Source: Amoebophrya sp. AT5.2 (lineage: Eukaryota > Sar > Dinophyceae > Syndiniales > Amoebophryaceae). Taken from it: DNA of 12,203 nt. Below the pieces are notes generated by a model. The model saw only the letters and a list, made by a program, of their open reading frames with translations, had not been told where the DNA came from and did not search any database. A program made the position numbers and the translations under genes. This document shows positions 1-6,614 of the stretch, piece after piece (within the stretch, counting starts at the first letter, position 1; every line of letters begins with the position of its first letter). The DNA lies in contig RXOD01005870.1 in assembly GCA_005223375.1 (NCBI GenBank), positions 1 to 12,203 on the forward strand, given 5' to 3'.

Positions 1-1
1 G

Positions 2-445
2 TCACATTTCGATGATCCTAACACAAAGCAAGAATTCGAGAAAATCGTGAACCCGGAGGAGAGGCCCTACCTAAAGTGGTTTCTCACCGTGAAGCACCCG
101 AGGGGAGCGCCAGACGAGTACTTGCAGGAGTTGCGGGATTTGGACGACTGGCGAAAGGGCGTCGTGTGGGCGTGCGGTTCGGTTGCTGTGCTTCTGCTCT
201 TGCTAGGGCTAGCAGGTGGGGTGTGGGTGGTGCGGCTGTTTCGGAAAAATGAAGCGATTAGGCGGAAAATGTGGGCTCGGCGAAAAAGTCGGGAAGTGGC
301 GCCGACGTCGAGCGTCGTGACTGGTTACACAGAACTGGAGAATGCATTCGCACCAGCGATGGCAGAACCAGAAGCATCTACGTCAATGCCCCCTCTAAGT
401 TCAGCCATCTACGCCGATCTCCCCTGTGGAATAAGGGAAATCTAA
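2..445 (+). CDS. 3' end of a single-pass membrane protein (5' truncated by window edge)
   Basis: The frame is open from position 2 to a TAA at 443-445, giving at most 147 residues. It may be the last exon, and an acceptor could lie in the first 30 bases, where a branch-like CCTAAC is followed by AAAG. The first ~50 residues are hydrophilic and probably face the lumen or outside. Residues ~54-77 (positions ~161-232) form a Leu/Val/Gly-rich transmembrane segment. A strongly basic stop-transfer stretch (RKNEAIRRKMWARRKSR) follows, which puts the last ~65 residues in the cytosol by the positive-inside rule. That tail carries YTEL (codons 109-112), which fits the Tyr-x-x-hydrophobic sorting signal read by clathrin adaptors; this reading is inference. 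I do not recognise the family. The coding frame is supported by the coherent membrane topology, but the exact 5' limit of the exon is unknown. Confidence 0.6.
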   Translation, partial: SHFDDPNTKQEFEKIVNPEERPYLKWFLTVKHPRGAPDEYLQELRDLDDWRKGVVWACGSVAVLLLLLGLAGGVWVVRLFRKNEAIRRKMWARRKSREVAPTSSVVTGYTELENAFAPAMAEPEASTSMPPLSSAIYADLPCGIREI

Positions 446-1132
446 GGCAACACCGCCGCAAGATTAACATCATCAAGTTTGGTTCGGCTTGGGTCTTAAA
501 TTCAGTTGGGAACTGCGGTCTCCCAAGCCGGTCAGCGGCAGTGGGAACCGTTTTGAACCGTTTTGATACATACCGCCCGGGAAAGAACTCCGACCTGGTA
601 ACTGTGCGCGGCTTTTTTGCGCATATTTGACGCGCGTGCAGTTTCTGGATTGAGAAAACAAATTGCGAAAGCATTGAATATTGAGTGAGAACTACGCTAT
701 TAATCCTCTCGGTGCTTGCTCACTGTGCTACCTGGACTCTCTGGCCAAACTGTCTCGCCCTCCCCCCCTGTATGGTGGTGGGTGTAGGAGCGCGCGGATT
801 TCTTTTTCGTGAGATGCATTGTATAGTCTGTCTACGACCTTTCCGTTGCAGATTCTTGTGCGATGAACGTGAAAAACGACGATCTTCTCCGAATATTGAA
901 ACCATATGTTGGTCTTCTTCCGCAAGCCCGAGATCACTCGTGATCCTGATCCTTTCGTTCCTGATCTTAGCTTCGATCCAGCAAACAATAGCGTCCCCTT
1001 CCAAGAAATTTCATCCGTTTTCGGACAGGTGCGTTTTTAATCTTCGAAGCATTGATTGAGTTGATTACCGACCATTTTCAATTTCGTAGCGATAAACGAA
1101 CATCATTACTCCTTTCCGGTTTCCCCGAAATC
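446..1132. other. Spacer between the membrane-protein gene and SmF, with possible 5' exon
   Basis: This 687-base stretch should hold the 3' UTR of the first gene and the promoter and 5' leader of SmF. It contains a perfect two-copy tandem 10-mer AACCGTTTTG (546-565) and a T6 run near 611. The only part that looks exonic is about 852-1028, bounded by TTCCGTTGCAG on the left and CAG/GTGCGT on the right (listed separately). I see no TATA box or poly(A) signal that I would trust. Confidence 0.5.
906..1028 (+). other. Candidate 5' exon or uORF upstream of SmF, with a possible 61-nt 5' UTR intron (1029-1089)
   Basis: From ATG 906 the frame gives a 41-codon stretch rich in Asp, Pro and Phe (it contains DPDPFVPDLSFDP and ends SSVFGQ). 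It ends exactly at a good donor, CAG/GTGCGT (GT at 1029-1030). A pyrimidine-rich acceptor TTTTCAATTTCGTAG ends at 1089. Joining 1028 to 1090 gives an Arg codon and then TAA, so the stretch would be a short uORF in a spliced 5' leader 43 nt before the SmF start. If unspliced it stops soon after, at GTGCGTTTTTAA. It could also be a chance open stretch. The splice signals are visible; any function is inference. Confidence 0.25.
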
Positions 1133-1660
1133 ATGTCGGGCGCACCGGAGAATCCGAAGCCATTCCTCAATGAGCTGTGCGGGAAGAAGGTATTGATAAT
1201 GGACCGACGCTAAAAACTGCTGTTCCTTCGCTCATCAATCGGATGACAATCAATTCAAATCGGAGTTTAATACGGTGACAATCAATGTTGCGCGCATGAT
1301 GATGATGCAAACAATCCAACTAATACGAATAAACATCAAAACAGGTAATCGTAAAGCTGAAGTGGGGAATGGAGTATCAGGGCATGCTGAGAAGTACAGA
1401 TGCGTACATGAACCTGCACCTCATGGAGTCCGAGGAATACGTCAACGGCACATTCAAAGACAAGATTGGCGAGGTACCACTTCTTTCCATACTATTTTCT
1501 GGTTTCGGGGGAAATCGATATCGGTATTGATTCATTGAACAAGGCGGCACGCAAACGGAATTAGCGTGATTGAATCATTCCACAGTTGCTGATTCGCTGC
1601 AACAACGTCCTGTACATAAGACGGGCGCAGGACGACGACGCCGAGATGGATGAGGCATAA
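1133..1660 (+). CDS. SNRPF: Small nuclear ribonucleoprotein F (SmF), three exons
   Basis: The exons are 1133-1189, 1345-1473 and 1586-1660. The introns, 1190-1344 (155 nt) and 1474-1585 (112 nt), both have GT...AG ends and phase 0. The spliced product is 86 residues, the same length as human SmF. SmF is one of seven Sm proteins forming the ring around the Sm site of U1, U2, U4 and U5 snRNAs, and so is essential for pre-mRNA splicing. Diagnostic features are the N-terminal [12 protein letters not shown], the Sm1 motif (residues ~20-52) with [11 protein letters not shown] and TDAYMNLHL, and the Sm2 motif (~60-74) with [10 protein letters not shown]. The Cys in Sm2, where most Sm proteins have Gly, is typical of SmF. 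The tail is short and acidic (DDDAEMDEA). The start has A at -3, and an N-terminus this short is normal for SmF. The match is close enough that I regard the identification and splice sites as secure. Confidence 0.96.
1190..1344 (+). other. SNRPF: SmF intron 1 (GT-AG, phase 0)
   Basis: Donor AAG/GTATTG and acceptor AAAACAG/GTAATC join LCGKK to VIVKL, exactly as the Sm fold requires. The intron contains a direct repeat TGACAATCAAT at 1244-1254 and 1276-1286. The acceptor region is A-rich rather than pyrimidine-rich. Confidence 0.93.
1474..1585 (+). other. SNRPF: SmF intron 2 (GT-AG, phase 0)
   Basis: Donor GAG/GTACCA and acceptor TTCCACAG/TTGCTG join KIGE to LLIRCNN, restoring the Sm2 motif. 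Both ends are unambiguous from the protein alignment. Confidence 0.93.
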
Positions 1661-2771
1661 GTACGGGGGTGTCGGAGCGGGGGTTGCGGGGCTCGGAGGA
1701 TGGTTGCCACCATGTTGTCGGTGGGAAAAACTTAAGGACGATGGAGGATTTAACACTCCGTCACCGGCGACCCCACATCGCGCATCCGTCTTGGGGGTGC
1801 GGATTCGAAGCGGGCTTCCCAGAAGGATCAACAGCAGCAAGGCTTTTCACTCGTTCTACAAAGAAGTCAAGTGACCACTCACATCCACCAATGATTTGTG
1901 GTATGTTTTACCCCGCGCGACAAGATCGATTTTGGCCACCAGAAGGTGGAAGACAACGTAAACATATCTTCGGATCAGACCACTTTTGGCTGAAAACACT
2001 GTGTTCCCTAGCGTTGCATTTCCGATCGGTCTTATGAAGTGTTTTGGTTTTCGTGTCCGCCGCCCGGCAAGCAGAAAAAAAAAAAAAATATTCCAAGCGA
2101 GATGAGACAGTAGAGCTGGAGCGCCTATTGCAAAGAAGAAAAATAGTTCTCGAAAGGGGTGATTACCAAATTGGCAAGGGCAGGGAGCAGAGCTGGAAGG
2201 ATTATCAAGACTGCAACAAAATATAATCAATTCTAGATATTACACAAATGTCGCGTACAGGTGTAGAGAGAGCAGACTGACTCTGTGCATAGTTTGGGAT
2301 TCACAGTATGTAGCACGTATAAGAAGTTTTCGTTTGTGTGTACGGATTAGACCTAAGAAGTTTCCCTGTCATCCCGCCGCCCAGTGCTGTCAATACAGCA
2401 CTTTTGCTTTCACCCCCCAAGAAAAAATACCACGCGCCTCTCGCTCGTCGTCGTCGTGGCTCTTCCGGCACGGAGCCACTTTTCTGCCTTCTGCCACACT
2501 GCCCCACCGCTGCAGAATACGTACTGTGGGGCCTGGGCCTCGCGAGCTGCTGTCGTCGACCGACTTCAAAGGGAGCCGTTGAAGGCCACTGCTGCGTTCT
2601 TACGCAACTCGCCTGCCGTATAGGCGGGCAACGCAATCCATCACGCGGACTTCTGCGCGCTCTGTAATCATAACAACAAGTACCAGTACGTCGATCTTCG
2701 ACTTGACAGCACGGACCTGCTAAAGGCAGACGGTGACCTGCACCAGCTCCAGGAGCGGAACAAGAACGAGG
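1661..2771. other. Long spacer, no convincing gene
   Basis: About 1.1 kb lies between SmF and the SNARE start. Several overlapping open stretches of 60-120 codons occur on both strands, but they disagree in frame, are mostly Arg/Ser/Pro-rich and show no domain. The part 2044-2229 reads as a highly charged peptide (KKKKYSKRDETVELERLL and onward) through the poly-A tract, but it has no ATG. The part 2624-2881 is open in another frame and overlaps SNARE exon 1 (see findings). The SmF 3' UTR and the SNARE promoter must lie here. Confidence 0.5.
2074..2088. repeat. A15 homopolymer tract
   Basis: A run of 15 A residues follows GGCAAGCAG in the SmF-SNARE spacer. It may be a simple replication-slippage tract or the remnant of an old reverse-transcribed tail, but no target-site duplication or processed gene copy can be seen beside it. 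A shorter A11 run is at 9541-9551. Confidence 0.9.
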
Positions 2772-3846
2772 ATGTCGATCGTATCGGTGGACGAAAGAAT
2801 AGTCTTCGTGGGCCTGGCCCGCGTCACGGACGGCGCGTTGCTCGCGTCAATATTCGTGGACAGTACTATACTTCCATCTAAAACTTTCCTCAACATCAAT
2901 TACGCCTGTCTCTGATTTTCTTTTTGCATAATAGATTTGATCGGTCGGCAGGTAAAATCGCGTCCCAGGAGAAGCAGCAGTTCGAACGCCAGTTTCTGCA
3001 GGCGTGCCAGCAGCAGCGGGGGATCACCAACCCAGAGTTTCGGAGTCGGGTGATCCTGGAGTATCCGTGCCAGGGAAACCTGTTTGTGATGGCGGGGCGG
3101 GATTTGAGCGCCCACTGCCTGTACGCGGTCGGCATCCGGGACGCGGGCTACCCCGAGCGACTCGCGTACGCCTGCCTCACGGAGGTGCTCGAGAGGGTGC
3201 ACATCACGCAGGTATACTCGACTTTCTACACTTCTGATCAAAACGGTTTAAATTGAAATCTGTGCGTATTTGGCGCGATCACCGTGGTCCACGCCACTGA
3301 AGTGGATCATGGTTCTTGATGATGGTACAAATCTCACCGGTATACGCGCAGGGCGACGCGCTGCACCATTTGAGTTCCCTCTCGCTGACGAAGCCTCTGA
3401 AGAAGCCGGTGCGGGAGATAATGAAGCGGTACCAGCTGGCGGACCGCGACAAGACCTTCGAAGTGCAGACGAAGGTCGAAGAACTGAAGGAAAACATGCA
3501 GGACAACGTGCGACGAATATTGGAAACGCATCACAATTTGGAGAACCTAGAGCAGCGAACCGACAACATGAGCCGACAGGCGGACCAGTTCCTAAAACAG
3601 GTATTCTCTATAAGTGTTTTGGAGCAGGAGCTAAGGTATCATATTCCGGTACTCCCTGTTTTTCCATTTTCATGTTTAGTTGGCTCCATCGTATGACAAC
3701 ACAATGACTGTGATCACAAACCTCGAAATGAACAGTCCGTGGACCTGCGTCGCGCGATCCAGTGGCGCAACATGAAGCTGAAACTAGTGATCGGCGGAAT
3801 GGGGGTCGCGTTTCTCCTCTACATCGTCGCGATGATCGCTGGCTGA
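2772..3846 (+). CDS. Longin-type R-SNARE with C-terminal membrane anchor (VAMP7/Ykt6-like), four exons
   Basis: The exons are 2772-2862, 2952-3211, 3352-3600 and 3736-3846, with introns of 89, 140 and 135 nt (all GT-AG). The spliced product is 236 residues; human VAMP7 has 220. Residues ~8-117 fit a longin domain: a first strand VFVGLARV, then CLYAVGIRDAGYPERLAYACL, which matches the strand-helix core of longins. Residues ~150-205 are a SNARE motif (QTKVEELKENM, then NLENLEQRTDNM). Residues ~215-234 are a transmembrane anchor, and only two residues follow it. R-SNAREs sit on vesicles and zipper with three Q-SNAREs to drive fusion; longins also control folding and sorting. The RYQ before the SNARE motif and the longin core recall Ykt6, but the Ykt6 C-terminal CAAX lipid site is absent. 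Residue 176, the ionic zero layer, is Thr (codon 3526-3528) instead of Arg. Start 2772 has A at -3 and places the first longin strand correctly. The exon 1/exon 2 junction is the least certain. Confidence 0.9.
2863..2951 (+). other. SNARE intron 1 (phase 1)
   Basis: Donor GACA/GTACTA and acceptor TCGGCAG/GT give a split Ser codon and keep the frame between FVD and KIASQEK. An alternative AG at 2933-2934 sits nearer the pyrimidine tract, but no donor matches its phase. This is the least certain of the three junctions. Confidence 0.7.
3212..3351 (+). other. SNARE intron 2 (phase 0)
   Basis: Donor CAG/GTATAC and acceptor ACGCGCAG/GGCGAC join the longin domain (ERVHITQ) to the linker (GDALHHL). 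The removed stretch has stops in the coding frame. Confidence 0.85.
3601..3735 (+). other. SNARE intron 3 (phase 0)
   Basis: Donor CAG/GTATTC and acceptor ATGAACAG/TCCGTG join DQFLKQ to SVDLRRAIQW. This restores layers +6 to +8 of the SNARE helix and the juxtamembrane WRN region, so the junction is well supported by the family alignment. Confidence 0.88.
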
Positions 3847-4095
3847 CCGATGCAGAGGAAGGCCGCTTTCATTTTACACGCGGCTCGGACGATGAACCGG
3901 CGTCGAATAGACTGTGATTGATACGGATATACAGCCGTGACCTGCACTTTAGGTGCGAATCACTAGTAGTAACACCCCGATCGCAAAACATCAACGCCGC
4001 CCGATGACCTCACGAGCGCGCAAAGGGTTCCTTACGAGCTAGCGAGGAGGTGGAGGAGGACGAGGAGCAGGAGATGGGATCAATAAGCAGCGAAG

Positions 4096-4194
4096 ATGGT
4101 GGACGTGGAAAGCGAGGATGCGCTGCTTCTATTCACCCCGGGAAACCTTTTTACCCGCCCCCCACTTGCAAAGTTCACAAGATACTGCCTTTAA
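4096..4194 (+). CDS. Short ORF (32 aa) with strong start context, unknown
   Basis: The ORF starts with MVDVESEDALLLF and ends at TAA 4192-4194. The start has A at -3 and G at +4, the best initiation context in this part of the window. It could be a first exon, since the same frame is open again downstream of the stop for more than 50 codons, or a chance ORF. No signal peptide or known motif is visible. Confidence 0.15.
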   Translation: MVDVESEDALLLFTPGNLFTRPPLAKFTRYCL

Positions 4195-4460
4195 GAATAC
4201 TCACACGTCCGACACAACGAATTGCCCGAGACGTGTGGTTTCGTCACCAACGGCCTCCGCGAAAGGGCACAACTTGTGGCGCGAGAAGTCACTTTCTCGA
4301 AAACGCGGGGAAGATGCGGGACTGCCAGTCACGAGGCAGCGTGTTCGACTCGTATCTTTTTGACATAAAAGGATGTTGATGTGGACGGAGAAATCTTCCT
4401 TGACTTGGTCGCGCGTGGACGTGTCGTTACTGCTTTGCTCTTTAGGAACATGATAAAATT

Positions 4461-4478
4461 AGGCGCAAGTGTGCGCCT
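4461..4478. repeat. Small perfect hairpin, 7-bp stem and 4-nt loop
   Basis: AGGCGCA, the loop AGTG, and TGCGCCT form a perfect 7-bp stem followed by TTT. It lies between open stretches in a region with no recognised gene. It does not match the histone mRNA 3' stem-loop. A role in RNA 3' end formation is possible but unproved. Confidence 0.5.
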
Positions 4479-5198
4479 TTATGGTGCTGGGGCCAAACGA
4501 TGGCTTTCGCCCCGCGGCTGATCTCGCCGATGTCGCCGATCCCGCGGATGATCTAAAACTTCTCCCATCCACCGCGCCACCCAAAAAAGGCGCTGACTTT
4601 GCCAAAACTCGACGGACCTGACCCAAATCCGCTGCCGACTGCCGACTGCTGGGAGCTACGAGCCCCCTGAGATGCGGCGGCCGCCTTACCGGAGGCGTGT
4701 CTCTACTTCAACATCTTCCGACCGATCGGCCCTGACAGCCGACCGCGCGCATCTCTCGGATCCAATCGGCACCAGTGCCAATGACTTCCTTGGAACATCA
4801 AGCGGCAGAAGAAGTGGAAGGCCAACGCAAGGCGAGCCGTGGCGGCAAATACTCACAGCGCTAGCGCTACGCCACTGGGGACGATAACGATGTATGACGG
4901 AACGCCTTACGGGGCCTATCATTCTCGCCATGTCCATCGTGGCGGAAGAGTGCACGCGGTGCGCCTACACGGATCCCCTACGTTTCGGCGGCGTCGCGTT
5001 TATAGCAGAAGAGGCGACGACAATCAGCAACGAAGAAGCAGCGACATGGACCAAGTTAGCGGCCAGGCGAAAAAGCCGCAACAGCTTCCTGTTCTCGGCC
5101 GAGGCACCACCGTGGAGGGGCTGCGCCTCCTGCAGTTGATCGTGGTCGGCGTGCTCCTGCGCGTTTTCCACACGTACCGAAGCAGTAGCGGCCCCTAG

Positions 5199-5718
5199 CC
5201 CGGAGAAACGGGCGACACGCAGAGCAGGCGGCGCGCCGACGAGGGACGGGCCGCCGGGCGCCTTCGAGACAGAGACGACGCCGCCTCTGTGCAGCAATTG
5301 AAAGAATATGACTTTCCAGCGCTGCGGCGGAAATTAGCTGACGCAGATCTCTCCTGGTCGGCGATGGCGTTTCGCTTGGCTCAGCGCTGGCCTACTGCGG
5401 TACGGAACTCAGCGAAAGCCGGCGGACTGGGTTCGGAGTTGCTCCGACTCGCGGCCCCCTCTAATCGGCGCAGCCGAGTTGCGTAGGGTGCTAAAAATTT
5501 TCCTCGCTGCAGCTGCTGTATCCGCGGGGCGTGTCGCTCCTGAAGATGCGGATAGACACTGGGAGCCTCAAGGGCACGAATTGGCCCAAGAAGAAGAGCG
5601 CGGAGCTGGTGGACGAAGTGGGAAGGTTGAGGCGCGCAGCAGCTGACGTCCAGAAATCCGCCGACCCTCGCGCAGCGTGTAGTAGTTTGGGACGCAATGA
5701 CCACGGACCGGATAACAG
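5199..5718 (+). other. Candidate coding exons of an unrecognised gene (about 5199-5399 and 5513-5718)
   Basis: A frame open from 5199 includes VQQLKEYDFPALRRKLADAD (around 5271-5330) and reaches a possible donor ACTGCG/GTACGG at 5400. A pyrimidine-rich acceptor TTTTCCTCGCTGCAG ends at 5512, and phase 0 is kept. The following stretch starts LLYPRGVSLLKMRIDTGSL, has a Lys-rich part (PKKKSAELVDEVGRLRR), and stays open to a possible donor AACAG/GTGCTA at 5719. The acceptor ACATGCAG at 5772 has the matching phase and would continue in frame into the 5792 ORF. The amphipathic, charged character is protein-like. No homology is apparent, no start is identified, and the splice model is inference. The frame could also be open by chance in GC-rich DNA. 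Confidence 0.25.
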
Positions 5719-5791
5719 GTGCTAGGGACTGGGTCACTTCATACGCACGGAAGAGATGCCATGCACATGCAGGGCATTGCAGGCGCCGGAG

Positions 5792-6358
5792 ATGAGAAGC
5801 CTTCCCAGTAGGCTGGGCGCCGGCCTAGTGCTTGCGTTGCTATATCTACCTGGTTCTTCTGCTTTTCTACTTATTTTTCGACCTTTGTATTCTCATTTCG
5901 CTCTTCTGTCTCAAACCGAGTTGCTGCGATGACAGGGAGCGTACGGATCTGCTAAACGAGACCAGCCCTGCACTGCTTACAACTGCAGTGCGACTGCGAC
6001 TCGCTCCCGCAAAATACATGGATCGGGCACTAGCAAATCCAGCGCAGCTGTGCCCTTGATCCACTACGGACGCAGCCCGGAGATTCACGCGCGTGTTTTC
6101 TCGCGGTCACCCGTCGGGCAAGGTACAGCGGATGCCTACAGCCAGCGCGCGATCGAACGACCGAAGAGAGCCAGGCTTTTTGGGCGCGACGCATGGACGC
6201 GGTCGCTGCCCGAGGTTTCAGACATGCACGTACTTTACGGCCGTACTCTTAACCCAAGTCCCTCGCTTTCTATGAGAGGTTGGCAGAAGCTGAAGCAGTG
6301 GCGCTACTATAAAATAAAAGATGGCCTCCACGCTATTCAAGGGGCCCGGCCGCAATGA
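5792..6358 (+). CDS. Candidate two-exon gene: protein with signal-peptide-like N-terminus
   Basis: ATG 5792 (G at -3) begins MRSLPSRLGAGLVLALLYLP followed by GSSAF, a basic-hydrophobic start with a small-residue cleavage site typical of ER signal peptides. Reading straight on, the frame meets a single TGA at 5930-5932 and is then open to TGA 6356-6358. A donor TTT/GTATTC (GT at 5887-5888, the same GTATTC as SNARE intron 3) and an acceptor ACAACTGCAG ending at 5988 have matching phase 2 and remove the stop. The 102-nt intron is within the range of the secure introns. The product would be 154 residues. Its C-terminal part (RDAWTRSLPEVSDMHVLYG, then a Trp/Lys-rich WQKLKQWRYYKIK) looks protein-like but matches nothing I know. 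In algae with secondary plastids an SSA/F cleavage site can mark plastid precursors, which is only a possibility here. A 46-aa unspliced ORF (5792-5932) is the alternative. Confidence 0.35.
6308..6316 (+). promoter_or_regulatory. TATA-like element TATAAAATA
   Basis: A consensus-quality TATA sequence lies 305 bases before the glycosyltransferase ATG and only 5 bases before ATG 6321. If used, transcription would start near 6340, inside the 66-aa ORF, and would serve the glycosyltransferase gene. It also reads as YYKIK in the candidate gene ending at 6358, so it may simply be coding sequence. Confidence 0.2.
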
Positions 6359-6521
6359 AAGAACGCAACGGAACTCGGCTTTTTGTGTATTGTTCTTTTT
6401 CTTGGTCGTGGCCTCGGTTTCCTGTCTTGCTGCATCTGTGAAAGCTAAAGGGTGCCAGGCTTGCGCTTGTGGACAAAAACGCTCGCGTGCACAACGTTTC
6501 CGCCAGGAGCGTTATCACTAG
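6321..6521 (+). CDS. Small ORF (66 aa) with hydrophobic N-terminal segment, unknown
   Basis: ATG 6321 has a very good context (A at -3, G at +4). About 18 polar residues precede a strongly hydrophobic run (AFCVLFFFLVVASVSCLAAS), and then a short Cys/Lys/Arg-rich tail (KGCQACACGQKRSRAQR) leads to a TAG at 6519-6521. This would be a small secreted or tail-facing membrane peptide, or the first exon of something longer. It overlaps the last 38 bases of the candidate 5792-6358 gene in a different frame, so both are unlikely to be real as drawn. It sits 94 bases before the glycosyltransferase start and could be a uORF of that transcript. Confidence 0.3.
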   Translation: MASTLFKGPGRNERTQRNSAFCVLFFFLVVASVSCLAASVKAKGCQACACGQKRSRAQRFRQERYH

Positions 6522-6614
6522 CGCCGAGTTGACTGCAGCCACTCGCCATCTTCTGGACGTTCGCCGCATCGTTTGCTTCTTTTCAGCACGGGTACTTAAA
6601 GTAATTCGCAAAAA

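Larger units (their letters stand above)
3847..5198. other. Unassigned region after the SNARE gene, with small open stretches
   Basis: No gene here can be recognised. A purine-rich GA tract (about 4042-4079, reading EEVEEDEEQE in one frame) is followed by ATG 4096, which has a strong start context (A at -3, G at +4) and a 32-codon frame ending at 4194. The same frame is open again from 4195 to just before a TAA near 4366, which would suit an exon-intron arrangement, but I cannot choose splice sites. ATG 4481 opens 46 codons ending at 4621. Open stretches in 4672-5198 on both strands are Arg/Ser-rich and conflict with each other. A 7-bp hairpin lies at 4461-4478. Confidence 0.4.

Noticed and set aside
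1244..1286. Direct repeat TGACAATCAAT in SmF intron 1
   Set aside because: Eleven bases within an AT-rich intron, with no neighbouring element or duplication boundary; probably local duplication or chance.
2384..2881. Possible reading through TAG at 2621 as a sense codon
   Set aside because: No secure gene in the window carries an internal TAG as sense, and the flanking sequence cannot be matched to a family, so there is no support for a changed genetic code.
546..3248. AACCGTTTTGAT shared between 556-567 and the opposite strand at 3237-3248
   Set aside because: A 12-base match between two places is expected several times by chance in 12 kb.
4461..4478. Hairpin followed by T residues as a bacterial-type terminator
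   Set aside because: The context is eukaryotic, the T run is only three bases, and no gene ends there.
5381..5737. 118-codon minus-strand open frame
   Set aside because: The composition is Arg/Ser/Pro shadow-like, and the + strand stretches there look more protein-like.
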